Assembly (NCBI GenBank): GCA_035535015.1
Contig: DATLQU010000046.1
Coordinates: forward strand, 1 to 53,471
Length of the DNA stretch: 53,471 nt
Direction: 5' to 3'
From: Palsa-661 sp035535015
Lineage (GTDB): Bacteria > Actinomycetota > Acidimicrobiia > Acidimicrobiales > UBA8190
The notes under the pieces are model-generated. The model saw only the letters and a list, made by a program, of their open reading frames with translations. It had not been told where the DNA came from and did not search any database. Position numbers and translations under genes: made by a program. This document shows, piece by piece, positions 29,130-37,690 of this stretch (positions are counted from its first letter, which is position 1; each line of letters begins with the position of its first letter).

Positions 29130-29942
29130 TTACTTCCCCTCGAAGACGATGGGCTTCTTCGCCGCCTTGGCCGCGTAGCCGGCCGGCATGTCATCGGAGA
29201 CGAACTCGATCGACGCGCTCATGGCGGCGAAGCGCATGGCCTCGGTCATGCCGCGGTAGGTGAACGAGTCGATGGTCCGCTTGATGCTCTGCACGGCCAG
29301 CGGGGCGTTGGCGGCGATCTCCCGGGCGATGACCATGGCCTGCGCCGTCAGCTCGCCGGTGGTCGTCACCTCCTGCACGAGCCCGATCCGCTCGGCTGTC
29401 CGGGCGTCGATCCTCCGGCCCGTGTAAGCCAGCAGCTTGGCCCAGCCCGCCCCCACCTCGTGGGCCAACCGGAGGTCGCCGCCGGCGTCGATGCTCACCC
29501 CCACCTGAGCCTCGGGAAGGGCGAAGATGGCGTCCTGGGCACAGATCCGGATGTCGGCCATCAGCACCAGCTCGAATCCGAAGCCGAGGCAGTACCCCTG
29601 GACGGCGGCCACCACGGGCTGGGGCAGCTCGGCGAACACCTTGAACCGTTCGTGGGCCCAGCGAATGCCCTCGTAGTAATTGCGCGCCTTCTCGGCCGGA
29701 GAACGTCCCGTCACCCGGTCCTCGGGCATCCCCAGGTCGATGCCGGCACAGAAGGCCCGACCCTCGGCCCGCAGCACCACGGCCCGCACCCGATCGTCGA
29801 AGCGGATCTGATCGGCCCGCGCCCCGAGCTGACGCGTCGACTCCCAACTCCAGGCGTTCAGCTTGTCGGGATGGTTGAGCGTCAGAACGGCGATGTGGTC
29901 TTCGACCGTCAGGTCGAGTTGCCACTCATCCTCGGCCACCAC
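29130..29942 (-). CDS. Enoyl-CoA hydratase/isomerase (crotonase) family protein
   Basis: Crotonase-fold enzyme acting on an acyl-CoA. Oxyanion-hole segments are GRAFCAGIDLG and VQGYCLGFGFELVLMADI. The two catalytic Glu positions of enoyl-CoA hydratases appear retained (GFGFELVLMADI and FALPEAQVGVSID), although the normally Gly-rich GAGG downstream reads DAGGDLRL. The GTG at 29942 (VVAEDEWQLDLTVED) is preferred, with AGGA 8 nt upstream, giving 270 residues. The frame is open to a GTG at 30041, 5 bp from the GAD stop. It lies between the GAD-like and SDR genes. Confidence 0.88.
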   Translation of the reverse strand: MVAEDEWQLDLTVEDHIAVLTLNHPDKLNAWSWESTRQLGARADQIRFDDRVRAVVLRAEGRAFCAGIDLGMPEDRVTGRSPAEKARNYYEGIRWAHERFKVFAELPQPVVAAVQGYCLGFGFELVLMADIRICAQDAIFALPEAQVGVSIDAGGDLRLAHEVGAGWAKLLAYTGRRIDARTAERIGLVQEVTTTGELTAQAMVIAREIAANAPLAVQSIKRTIDSFTYRGMTEAMRFAAMSASIEFVSDDMPAGYAAKAAKKPIVFEGK

Positions 29943-30046
29943 GGGGGACGTCCTGAACACGTTGGCTCCGATCTGCCGGGAAACGGGCCCAGAGCAGGCT
30001 GGGCCTGACGGGCCGCGAGTATCCCATGTGACGGCCGGCACCGTCC

Positions 30047-31435
30047 TCAGTGGTGGAAGCTCGTCCGTTCCTCAACGCCCCCCGCCCCCCGGCGCGACAA
30101 CCGGTCCACGGCCGTCTTCAGATCGGCCAGGAAGAGTTCGGCCAGATCTCGGCTGAAGCCGTTTCTGACCACCACCCGCAACACCGAGACGTCTTCCAGG
30201 GCCGGGGGCATGGCGTAGGCGGGCACGATCCAGCCCCGGGTCCGCAATTCCTCCGAGACGTCGTACACGCTGTAGCCGGTCGCCGACCCCAGCCGGAAGG
30301 CGAAGGCGGGGATGTCGCCCCCGCGCGACACCAGGGCGAAGGGCCCGAGCTCCTCGATGGCCCCCGACAACCACAACGCCGTCTTGCGGCTCTCGGCCTG
30401 CACGGCGCCATAGCCGTCGGCCCCGAGCCGTAGGAAGTTGTAGTACTGCGCCACCACCTGCGCCCCCGGTCGGGAGAAGTTCAAGGTGAACGTGGGCATC
30501 TCGCCGCCCAGGTAGTCGACCTTGAAGACGAGCTCGTCGGGCAGAGCCGACGCGTCGCGCCACAGGGCCCAGCCCACCCCGGGGTAGACCAACCCGAACT
30601 TGTGACCAGAGGCATTGATCGACTGCACCCGCGGCAACCGGAAGTCCCACGGCAGGTCGGGATCGATGAAGGGGGCGATGAAACCGCCCGAGGCGGCGTC
30701 GACGTGCACACCGATGTCGATCCCCCGGTCGGCCTGGAGCCGGTCGAGGGCGCCGGCGATCTCCGCCACCGGTTCGTAACTCCCGTCGTAGGTGGAACCG
30801 AGGATGGCCACCACCGCGATGGTGTCCTCGTCACACCGGTCCACGGCCGCCTCGGCCGTGAGATACGGCGTGGCCGCACTCACCGGCACCAGCCTCGCCT
30901 CCACGTCGAAGTACCGGCAGAACTTCTCCCAGCACACCTGGGCATTGGCCCCGAGCACCAGGTTCGGCCGCCGCCCGCCGGCGGCTGCGGTCCGGCTCCG
31001 CCACCGGTGCAGCAGCGCCAGACCCCCGAGCATGCACGCCTCGCTCGAACCCGTCGTCGAGCAGCCCGTCGCCTGCTCGTGCTCCGTGGCATGCCACAGG
31101 TGGGCGATCATGTTCACGCAGCGCCTCTCCAGCTCGGCCGTCTGCGGGTACTCGTCCTTGTCGATCATGTTCTTGGCCGAGCACTCGGCCAGCAGCAACT
31201 CGGCCTCGGGCTCCATCCACGTGGTCACGAAGGTGGCCAGATTCAGCCGGGCGGCACCGTCGAGCAGAAGCTCGTCGTGGACGACCTGGTAGGCGATGGA
31301 CGGGGGCATCCCCCTGTCCGGCAGCCGCAACCGGGGCACGTCGCCCACCAGCCCGAACTGGGTGAACTGGGGCCGGATGCTGACGGAATCGTCGTCTCTC
31401 TCCGACGGGTCGTGCGTATGCAGGGCCATGGACAC
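30047..31435 (-). CDS. Glutamate decarboxylase-like PLP enzyme
   Basis: Group II PLP decarboxylase, closest in pattern to GadA/GadB, which convert glutamate to GABA and consume a proton. It has 462 residues, with TGCSTTGSSEACMLGG (phosphate binding), HVDAASGGF (D246) and the PLP lysine K279 in INASGHKFGLVYPG. It starts at the ATG at 31435. It is the first gene of a leftward run (gad, ech, sdr, mfs, aldh) and is divergent from tetR across a 121-bp control region. No GABA antiporter or transaminase is adjacent, so classic acid resistance or a GABA shunt is not supported by context. Confidence 0.9.
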   Translation of the reverse strand: MSMALHTHDPSERDDDSVSIRPQFTQFGLVGDVPRLRLPDRGMPPSIAYQVVHDELLLDGAARLNLATFVTTWMEPEAELLLAECSAKNMIDKDEYPQTAELERRCVNMIAHLWHATEHEQATGCSTTGSSEACMLGGLALLHRWRSRTAAAGGRRPNLVLGANAQVCWEKFCRYFDVEARLVPVSAATPYLTAEAAVDRCDEDTIAVVAILGSTYDGSYEPVAEIAGALDRLQADRGIDIGVHVDAASGGFIAPFIDPDLPWDFRLPRVQSINASGHKFGLVYPGVGWALWRDASALPDELVFKVDYLGGEMPTFTLNFSRPGAQVVAQYYNFLRLGADGYGAVQAESRKTALWLSGAIEELGPFALVSRGGDIPAFAFRLGSATGYSVYDVSEELRTRGWIVPAYAMPPALEDVSVLRVVVRNGFSRDLAELFLADLKTAVDRLSRRGAGGVEERTSFHH

Positions 31436-31488
31436 CTCCGTAGGACGGCCTGCCCCTCACCGTAGGACGCGTCACCCCCGGGTCCCGG

Positions 31489-31517
31489 TTGCCCGGCCCC
31501 CACGATCTACATAGGAT
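31489..31517 (+). promoter_or_regulatory. Candidate tetR promoter
   Basis: TTGCCC at 31489-31494 and TAGGAT at 31512-31517 are separated by 17 bp, an acceptable sigma-70-type pair for a high-GC genome. The -10 half overlaps the palindrome at 31510-31525, the position expected for a repressor. The ATG at 31557 lies 40 bp further on with GGAGGGGG before it. Confidence 0.45.
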
Positions 31518-31525
31518 TCCCTATG
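31510..31525. promoter_or_regulatory. Palindromic operator candidate for the TetR regulator
   Basis: CATAGG-ATTC-CCTATG is a perfect 6-bp inverted repeat with a 4-bp spacer in the tetR/gad divergent region. It is AT-rich against very GC-rich surroundings and lies 32 bp before the tetR start. TetR-family repressors usually bind such palindromes between divergent genes. Confidence 0.6.
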
Positions 31526-31556
31526 CAACTTCCCGGTGGCCGTCGGAGGGGGTGAC

Positions 31557-32207
31557 ATGGCCCGGACCCAGCAGCAGCGCAAGGCGGACACCCGTGAACG
31601 GCTCCTGGCCGCCGCCGCCCAGCTCTTCGCCGACCACGGCATCGACGCCGTCTCCGTGGACCACGTGGCCGAGGCCGCCGGCCGCACCTCGGGGGCCGTC
31701 TACGACCACTTCGGCTCCAAGCAGGGCATGCTCCTGGCCCTGCTCGACGAGTGGGGGCAGTCCCTCGTCACCGTCATCGCCGCCGAATTCGAACTGGCCG
31801 CCGACGTCTGGCAACGCCTGCGGGCCGTGGCCGACAACCTCATCGCCCACCCCTCGGAAGAGACCCGCCGCCTGCTGCTGCTCGAACGAGAGCTCGCTCT
31901 GCGCGCCGCGCGCGACCCCGAGGTGGCGACGGCGGTGCGCGTCCGGGCGGCCGAGGCCCACGCCCGCATGGCCCGGGGCTTCGCCTCCTGGATCGCCGAC
32001 GGCATCATCGGGCCCGTCGCCGATCCCGACACCCTGGCCACCGTCTTCCGCGCCCTGGTGGCCGGACTCGAGACCCAGCACCGCCTCGACCCCGGCGCCA
32101 TGGACACCGACACCGTGACCGCGGCGCTCGGCCGGGTCCTCGACATCGACATTCCCTCGACCAACCGGCTCGCTCCCACTCACCGACCCGTCACCACATC
32201 GCCCTAA
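31557..32207 (+). CDS. TetR-family transcriptional regulator
   Basis: The 216-residue protein begins at the ATG at 31557, with GGAGGGGG about 5 nt upstream. The GTG-started longer frame at 31536 would place the ribosome site inside the gene. The N-terminal HTH is at about residues 33-55 (VSVDHVAEAAGRTSGAVYDH), followed by FGSKQGMLLALL. The C-terminal half is a variable ligand and dimer domain. It is divergent from the gad-to-aldh run and 48 bp upstream of the nitronate-monooxygenase-like gene, so it probably controls both. Confidence 0.92.
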   Translation: MARTQQQRKADTRERLLAAAAQLFADHGIDAVSVDHVAEAAGRTSGAVYDHFGSKQGMLLALLDEWGQSLVTVIAAEFELAADVWQRLRAVADNLIAHPSEETRRLLLLERELALRAARDPEVATAVRVRAAEAHARMARGFASWIADGIIGPVADPDTLATVFRALVAGLETQHRLDPGAMDTDTVTAALGRVLDIDIPSTNRLAPTHRPVTTSP

Positions 32208-32255
32208 CCAAAACACGACTTCACCGACCCCCACCAACACAGACAGGAGACAGAC

Positions 32256-33377
32256 GTGCGCACCGACATCTGCGACCGCCTCGGCATCGAGTTCCCCATC
32301 TTCGCCTTCACCCACTGCCGCGACGTGGTGGCGGCCGTCTCCAACGCCGGCGGCTTCGGCGTCCTCGGCGCCATCGGCTTCTCTCCCGAGGAGCTCGAGA
32401 TCGAGCTCAACTGGCTGGACGAGCACTGCCCCGACACCCCCTACGGCGTCGACATCGTCATCCCCGGCAAGTACGAGGGCATGGGCGAGCTCGACCCGGT
32501 CAAGCTCGAGGCCCAGCTCACCTCCATGGTCCCCGACGACCACCGCCGCTTCGCCCGCCGCATCCTCGAGGAGCACGGCATCCCCGAGACCCCCCCCGAC
32601 CAGCAGCGCTCGGGGATGATGGGATGGACCGAGGCCACCGGCAAGCCGCTGCTGGCGGCGGCGCTGCGCCACGACAAGGTCCGCCTCATCGCCAACGCGC
32701 TGGGCACCCCCCCGTCCGACGTCATCGCCGAGGTCCAGGCCTCGGGACGGCTCATCGGCGCCCTGGCCGGCTCGGTCAAGCATGCGCTGCACCACAAGGA
32801 AGCGGGCCTCGACTTCATCGTCTGCCAAGGCACCGAGGGCGGCGGCCACACCGGGGAGATCGGTTCTCTGGTCCTGTGGCCCGAGGTCATCGACGCCGTC
32901 TCCCCCCTCCCGGTCCTGGCCGCCGGCGGCGTCGGCACCGGCCGCCAGATCGTGGCCGCCCTGGCCATGGGGGCCCAGGGGGTCTGGACGGGCACCCTGT
33001 GGCTGACGGTGGAAGAGGCGGAGACCGCTCCCGGCCAGCTCAAGTCGCTCCTCGACGCCAAGTCCTCCGACACCATCCGCTCGAAGTCCTACACGGGCAA
33101 GCCCTGCCGCATGCTCAAGAACGATTGGACCGAGGCCTGGGGCCGCGACGACACCCCCGACCCGCTCCCCATGCCCCTGCAGATGATGGTGGCCATCGAC
33201 GCCGTCGGCTCCGGCCACCGTTACCCGGCCCAGTCGAAAGACGTCGCCTTCAACCCCTGCGGCCAGATCATCGGCCGCGCCACCAAGGTCAGAAAGGCCC
33301 GCGACGTCGTCTACGAGCTCGTCGAGGAATACGTCGAGGTGGTCGACCGCCTGGCCGACACGGTCAAGGTCTCGTAA
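32256..33377 (+). CDS. Nitronate monooxygenase/2-nitropropane dioxygenase-family flavoprotein
   Basis: FMN-dependent TIM-barrel oxygenase or reductase family (NMO/NPD). The 373-residue protein starts at a GTG preceded by AGGAGA. Signatures are NAGGFGVLGAIG, FIVCQGTEGGGHTGEIG (phosphate-binding loop and active-site His), VLAAGGVGTGRQIVAALAMGAQGVWTGT, and a C-terminal CGQIIGRATKVRKARDVV region. The family also contains enoyl-ACP reductase FabK-like enzymes and other flavin oxygenases, so the substrate is open. It is probably cotranscribed with tetR. Confidence 0.88.
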   Translation: MRTDICDRLGIEFPIFAFTHCRDVVAAVSNAGGFGVLGAIGFSPEELEIELNWLDEHCPDTPYGVDIVIPGKYEGMGELDPVKLEAQLTSMVPDDHRRFARRILEEHGIPETPPDQQRSGMMGWTEATGKPLLAAALRHDKVRLIANALGTPPSDVIAEVQASGRLIGALAGSVKHALHHKEAGLDFIVCQGTEGGGHTGEIGSLVLWPEVIDAVSPLPVLAAGGVGTGRQIVAALAMGAQGVWTGTLWLTVEEAETAPGQLKSLLDAKSSDTIRSKSYTGKPCRMLKNDWTEAWGRDDTPDPLPMPLQMMVAIDAVGSGHRYPAQSKDVAFNPCGQIIGRATKVRKARDVVYELVEEYVEVVDRLADTVKVS

Positions 33378-33452
33378 GTCGTCTCTGCCCCTGGCCCCCT
33401 TGCGGTCGTCCGCGGCCCGCACCACAATTGACCCGGGGGCGAGGGGGTAGGG

Positions 33453-34499
33453 GTGAAAACGAGGCATCGGACCATCGGTCCTCGGGCGGTCGCGACAACC
33501 GGTCTGGCCCTGCTCCTCGTCGGCGGCCTCCTGGTCGGTGCCGTCACCGCCTCGGCCTCGGCTCGGTCGATCACCGTCACCCCCCACGCCCGTCTCACTC
33601 CGGCCAAGACCGTGGTCGTGAGGGGCTCCGGATTCCGCAAGGAATCGCACGGGGCCGTCCTCGAGTGCAACCTCGCGCCCGGGGAACCGACCACCGTCAT
33701 CTCCATCCATGGCCTCGCCCACGCCATCCCCGTCGGCTGCACCAACCCGGTGGCGGCCAAGACCACCCGGATGGGCAAGCTGGCCACGGGTCGGCTCCCG
33801 GTTCTGATCGGCACCCTCGGCTCCTGGGAGTCGGGCACCGACACCTCGGGCAACCCGGCGGCGGCCGACTCCGCCTCCTATCCCTGTCCGCCCACCGCCG
33901 CCCAGGAGACCATCGGCATCTCCTGCGCCTTCGAGTTCCTCGACACCAAGGGCCCGCCGGCCACCCGCTCGGTCACCTTCAACCCCCCGAGCACCCCCAC
34001 CACGACCACGACCACAACGACCACCACCACGACCATCCTCGGCTGTGACCCGGCGCCGCAGACGGCCACCAGCGCCACGGGCACACTCCGGGTCAATCCC
34101 GGGACCTGTCTGGCCGGCGGCATGGCCGTCATCGTCACCGGCTCGGGCTTCACCCCGAACACCCTGGGCAGCATCCTCGAATGCAACACCGATCCGACGG
34201 AGCCCACCGTGGCCACCCTGGGAAACCCCGTCCCCGTCGGCTGTTCCGCCCTCACCGGCCATCTCGTCACCACCGACGCCACCGGTGCCCTGCCGGCCAC
34301 CTCCTTCACCGTGCTGGCGGGAAGGGTCGGCCCTCCGGCCCCGGGGACCGACAGTGCCGGCAACGACGCGGCGGCCGACGCGGCCAACTACCCCTGTCCC
34401 CCCACCGTGGACCAACTCTCGGCCGGCGTCACCTGCGCCATCGAGTTCGGCGACGAGAACACTGACCGGGTCGTGGTCCCCCTCTCGTTTCGCGCCTGA
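33453..34499 (+). CDS. Secreted protein with two neocarzinostatin-like domains joined by a poly-Thr linker
   Basis: The GTG start gives 348 residues with a signal peptide (basic start, hydrophobic core about 12-30, cleavage near ASA). Two homologous domains follow, at about 38-172 and 195-345. Each has VxGSGFxxxxxGxxLECN near its start, PVGC in the middle and NYPCPPT...GxxCAxEF near its end. This is the pattern of the neocarzinostatin/enediyne-apoprotein fold found in many non-antibiotic actinobacterial secreted proteins. They are joined by 12 consecutive Thr after PSTPT. No enediyne synthesis genes are nearby, so a chromophore role is not supported. Function unknown. Confidence 0.75.
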   Translation: MKTRHRTIGPRAVATTGLALLLVGGLLVGAVTASASARSITVTPHARLTPAKTVVVRGSGFRKESHGAVLECNLAPGEPTTVISIHGLAHAIPVGCTNPVAAKTTRMGKLATGRLPVLIGTLGSWESGTDTSGNPAAADSASYPCPPTAAQETIGISCAFEFLDTKGPPATRSVTFNPPSTPTTTTTTTTTTTTILGCDPAPQTATSATGTLRVNPGTCLAGGMAVIVTGSGFTPNTLGSILECNTDPTEPTVATLGNPVPVGCSALTGHLVTTDATGALPATSFTVLAGRVGPPAPGTDSAGNDAAADAANYPCPPTVDQLSAGVTCAIEFGDENTDRVVVPLSFRA

Positions 34500-34530
34500 G
34501 GGGACCGGACGCACCCGAGGACGCCACGCG

Positions 34531-34562
34531 CCACGACCCCCGCAGGCGGGCGGAGGTCGTGG
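34531..34562 (+). terminator. Hairpin after the neocarzinostatin-like gene
   Basis: An 8-bp perfect stem, CCACGACC (34531-34538) with GGTCGTGG (34555-34562), holds an inner CCCGC/GCGGG element. It lies 32 bp past the stop. No T-run follows, so termination strength is uncertain. Confidence 0.5.
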
Positions 34563-34652
34563 GTCAGCGGGTCCCCGCTTTCCCGGATTCCTTCGGCAAC
34601 CGCGCACCGCGCCTTGAGCGCCCGTTTGGACACGGCGGTGACGGGCCGGGCC

Positions 34653-34964
34653 ATGATGCTCCCCATGACCGACGATGCCGCAACACCCGACCTGGAGACC
34701 ATCCGGGACCACCTCGACGTCGTCGACCGCCGCCTCGTCGACGTCCTGGCCGAGCGTTCGCGCCTCATCACCGAGGTCGTCCGCTACAAACGCGCCCACG
34801 GCATGAAGGTCGTCGACCGCGACCGCGAGGAGCGCATGCTGCTCAAGATCGGGGAATTGGCGGCCCAGGCCGACCTCGACCCCCGCATCGCCCGCCAGGT
34901 CCTGCGGGCCGTCATCGACGCTTTCACCCTCCTCGAGGTCGAGCAGCTCGGCCCCGATTCCTGA
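34653..34964 (+). CDS. Chorismate mutase, AroQ type
   Basis: Converts chorismate to prephenate for Phe/Tyr synthesis. A single all-helical domain of about 95 residues carries the AroQ pattern IRDHLDVVDRRLVDVLAER...EVVRYKRAHGMKVVDRDREE. ATG at 34653 is used. ATG at 34665 (MTDDAATPD) is also possible, and a TTG-started frame reaches 34614. No strong ribosome site separates them. There is no signal peptide, so it should be cytoplasmic. Confidence 0.88.
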   Translation: MMLPMTDDAATPDLETIRDHLDVVDRRLVDVLAERSRLITEVVRYKRAHGMKVVDRDREERMLLKIGELAAQADLDPRIARQVLRAVIDAFTLLEVEQLGPDS

Positions 34965-35020
34965 TCTCCCGGGAGCCAACCGATTGGTAACGACTTCGGA
35001 GCACCGGTCGTTTTTCCATC

Positions 35021-35563
35021 ATGTCCAAGATCTCCACCGTCCTCGTCGGCACCGCCATCGTCCTTCTCGGCATCCTCGGCGGCGTCCTCCCCGCCGGTGC
35101 CCAACCGGCCCAGCGCCCGATCGGTCGCGACCAGGGTTTCGTCGGCTTGGTGAACGACCACACGGTCAACGCCACGGTCCAGGTGCTCTGCCCCGGAGGC
35201 CCCATCCGCATCGGTGAACGCGGCCACCCGGTGGCCGGTCAGACGGTCGGGGTCTCCGACGTGGCGGCCTCGGCCGCTCTCTCCCTCGGTTTCACGGGAA
35301 AGCGGGCCCACTCCATCACCGCCGCCTTCACCCCCACCCCCACGGTCAGCCCCCTGGGCAGCGTCACCTTCACCACCTACGGCGACCAGCCCCTTCCGAC
35401 CACCCTCTCGCTCCCCTGCTACGGCTCGGCCGCCGTCCTCTTCGTCCCCCGGCCCACCAGTCCGACGGCCCGCTCGGCCCGGGTGACCGTCACCTACCTG
35501 GCCACCTGCGGGAGCGTCGTCTGCCCGGTGCTGACCCGGCACCGGCTGCACCGGCCCATCTGA
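35021..35563 (+). CDS. Secreted protein of unknown function
   Basis: The 180-residue protein has a clear signal peptide (residues 1-27, ending PAGAQ). The mature part contains four Cys (LCPGG, LPCYG, TCGSVVC) and beta-type Thr/Val-rich sequence (VNATVQVLCPG, SVTFTTYGDQPLPTTLSLPCYG). I do not recognise a family. It stands alone between chorismate mutase and the methyltransferase. Confidence 0.7.
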   Translation: MSKISTVLVGTAIVLLGILGGVLPAGAQPAQRPIGRDQGFVGLVNDHTVNATVQVLCPGGPIRIGERGHPVAGQTVGVSDVAASAALSLGFTGKRAHSITAAFTPTPTVSPLGSVTFTTYGDQPLPTTLSLPCYGSAAVLFVPRPTSPTARSARVTVTYLATCGSVVCPVLTRHRLHRPI

Positions 35564-35677
35564 CCGTCCGCCCCGGGGCCGGGGCCTGACGAACGGCCGG
35601 CGCCGGGCACTCGAAGCGCTCCCGGCCGGCGCGTCGAACCGGACACCGCGCCTTTCCGGACAAGCGATGATGGGCCC

Positions 35678-36439
35678 ATGGCCGGGCGCCGGAGTTTCGA
35701 GGAACTCCTGGACGAAGCGGCCGCCGTGGCGGTCGAGGGCTGGGACTTCTCCTGGTTCTGTGGTCGGGCCACCGAGGAGCGCCCCCCGTGGGGCTACGCC
35801 GGCATCCTGGCCGACCGCCTGGCCGGGACGTCGACCGCCCTCGACATCCAGACCGGCGGCGGTGAGCTCCTGGCCGCCGTCCCCCGCCTGCCGACTCTGC
35901 TGGTCGCCACCGAATCCTGGTCCCCGAACGTCGCCATCGCCCACCGGACCTTGGCCCCTCGGGGGGCGTGGGTGGTCCACACGGACGAGGATGCCGATCT
36001 CCCCTTCGCCTCCGCCTCCTTCGATCTCGTCGTCAGCCGCCATCCCGTCGTCACCCATTGGCCCGAGATCGCCCGCCTCCTGCGACCGGGCGGCACCTAC
36101 CTCTCCCAACAGGTCGGTGCCGGATCGATGCGCGAGCTCACCGACGCCCTCATGGGCCCGCAGCCGGTCGGCCAACGGCGCCGGGGGGCAGGCGCCGTCG
36201 CCTCGGCCATCGCTGCCGGCCTCGACGTCGTCGACTTCAGAGAAGCGACCCTGCCGGCGGTCTTCGATGACATCGCCGCCGTCGTCGTCTTTCTCCGCAC
36301 CGTCGTCTGGACCGTCCCCGACTTCACCGTCGACCGCTACCGCCGGCCCTTGCACGAACTCCACGACCGCATGGAACGAGAAGGCCCGTTCGTGGCCCAC
36401 GCCGAGCGCTTTCTCATCGAGGCCCAGAAGCCTCTCTGA
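35678..36439 (+). CDS. Class I SAM-dependent methyltransferase
   Basis: The 253-residue protein has motif I as ALDIQTGGGELL, an acidic residue at the end of strand 2 (LVATESW), post-I AWVVHTDEDADLPF, motif LPFASASFDLVVSRH and motif III ARLLRPGGTYLSQQVG. These match small-molecule methyltransferases of the UbiE/Methyltransf_11 type. The substrate is not predictable. It starts at an ATG at 35678. Confidence 0.85.
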   Translation: MAGRRSFEELLDEAAAVAVEGWDFSWFCGRATEERPPWGYAGILADRLAGTSTALDIQTGGGELLAAVPRLPTLLVATESWSPNVAIAHRTLAPRGAWVVHTDEDADLPFASASFDLVVSRHPVVTHWPEIARLLRPGGTYLSQQVGAGSMRELTDALMGPQPVGQRRRGAGAVASAIAAGLDVVDFREATLPAVFDDIAAVVVFLRTVVWTVPDFTVDRYRRPLHELHDRMEREGPFVAHAERFLIEAQKPL

Positions 36440-36684
36440 CCCTCGTCTCTGATGCTCAGCCGAAGGGCGGGTTGACGGTGTCCACGGGCCAAGAAACACC
36501 TGGCGACCGGCCATCCGATCCCGCCACCAGCGGCTTCGCCCCCGTCCGGTCAGCGCCGGTGGGCAGCCACCGACAGAAAACGAAGACCGGCCCCGGGTGG
36601 CCGAGGACGTGATTGGCACCCGGCCATGACGACAACAGGTGACAATGTGCGGGGACCCGCCCGTCCGACGACCGCGGAGAGGCC
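36440..36684. other. Intergenic region, no gene seen
   Basis: These 245 bp separate the methyltransferase from the dehydrogenase. I find no convincing frame or hairpin. The ribosome site of the next gene (GGAGAGG just before its GTG) lies at the right end. Confidence 0.5.
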
Positions 36685-37668
36685 GTGAAGATCACCATCC
36701 TGGACGACTACTTCGACACCCTGCGCACCCTGGCCTGCTTCGACACGTTGGCCGACCACGACGTCATGGTCTGGAACGACCACGTCCAGGACGTGGAGTC
36801 GCTGGCCGTGCGCCTGCGCGACACCGAAGCCCTCGTCCTCATCCGCGAACGCACCGAGATACGCAGCGCCCTGCTCGACCAGTTACCGGCGCTGCGCCTG
36901 ATCAGTCAGCGCAGCGTCTACCCCCACATCGACGTCGACGCCTGCACCCGGTTGGGGATCGTCGTCTCCTCCGATCTCCATGCCGGCTCGGCATCCATGG
37001 CCACGGCCGAACTGACCTGGGGGCTCGTCCTGGCCGCGGTCCGCCAGATCCCCCAGCAGGTGGCCTCGCTGAAGGCCGGACACTGGCAGATGGCAGTGGG
37101 CAGCACCCTGCTCGGAAAGACCCTCGGCATCTACGGCTACGGCCGGATCGGCCGGGTGGTGGCCGGCTACGGCCGTGCCTTCGGCATGCCCGTCCTCGTC
37201 TGGGGCCGCCCGCCTTCGCTCGAGACGGCCCGGGCCGACGGCCACATGGTGGCCGAGGACCGGGAGTCCTTCTTCTCGTCGACCGACGTCGTCTCGCTCC
37301 ACCTGCGCCTGGTCGACGGCACCCGGGGCATCGTCACCGCCTCGGATCTGGCCCACATGAAGCCGACGGCCCTGCTCGTGAACACCAGCCGGGCCGGGCT
37401 TCTCGCGCCCGGCGCCCTGCTCGAAAGCCTCCGGGCCGGCCGGCCCGGTCTGGCCGCCGTCGACGTCTTCGACGAGGAGCCGCTCCTCGACACGGAGAAC
37501 CCCCTGCTCAAGATGGACAACGTCGTCTGCACGCCCCATATCGGCTACGTCGCGCGCGAAGAGTGGGAGATCCAGTTCTCCGACATCTTCGACCAGATCA
37601 ACGCTTACGCGGCCGGGTCACCGATCAACGTCGTCAATCCCGAGGTCCTCCAGCGGGCCCGCCGGTAG
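36685..37668 (+). CDS. D-2-hydroxyacid dehydrogenase (NAD-binding, SerA-like fold)
   Basis: The 327-residue protein starts at a GTG with GGAGAGG upstream. It has the Rossmann motif GYGRIG at 151-156 and the catalytic trio R236 (NTSRAG), E265 (FDEEPL) and H285 (CTPHIGY), all in place. The family includes phosphoglycerate, glycerate and lactate-type dehydrogenases. There is no C-terminal ACT domain, so it is not full-length SerA. No neighbouring gene specifies the substrate. Confidence 0.9.
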   Translation: MKITILDDYFDTLRTLACFDTLADHDVMVWNDHVQDVESLAVRLRDTEALVLIRERTEIRSALLDQLPALRLISQRSVYPHIDVDACTRLGIVVSSDLHAGSASMATAELTWGLVLAAVRQIPQQVASLKAGHWQMAVGSTLLGKTLGIYGYGRIGRVVAGYGRAFGMPVLVWGRPPSLETARADGHMVAEDRESFFSSTDVVSLHLRLVDGTRGIVTASDLAHMKPTALLVNTSRAGLLAPGALLESLRAGRPGLAAVDVFDEEPLLDTENPLLKMDNVVCTPHIGYVAREEWEIQFSDIFDQINAYAAGSPINVVNPEVLQRARR

Positions 37669-37690
37669 CGGCATCGGCCCGCTCGGAGAC

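Noticed and set aside
30047..31435. Classic glutamate-dependent acid-resistance system
   Set aside because: No GadC-type antiporter is adjacent; the nearby transporter is an MFS protein and the other genes are acyl-CoA or aldehyde enzymes.
33453..34499. Enediyne antibiotic resistance or apoprotein gene
   Set aside because: No polyketide or enediyne genes are nearby, and this fold is common in unrelated secreted proteins.
31521..34979. A 1152-codon open minus frame
   Set aside because: It is antisense to tetR, the NMO-like gene, the neocarzinostatin-like gene and chorismate mutase, all of which have clear family motifs.
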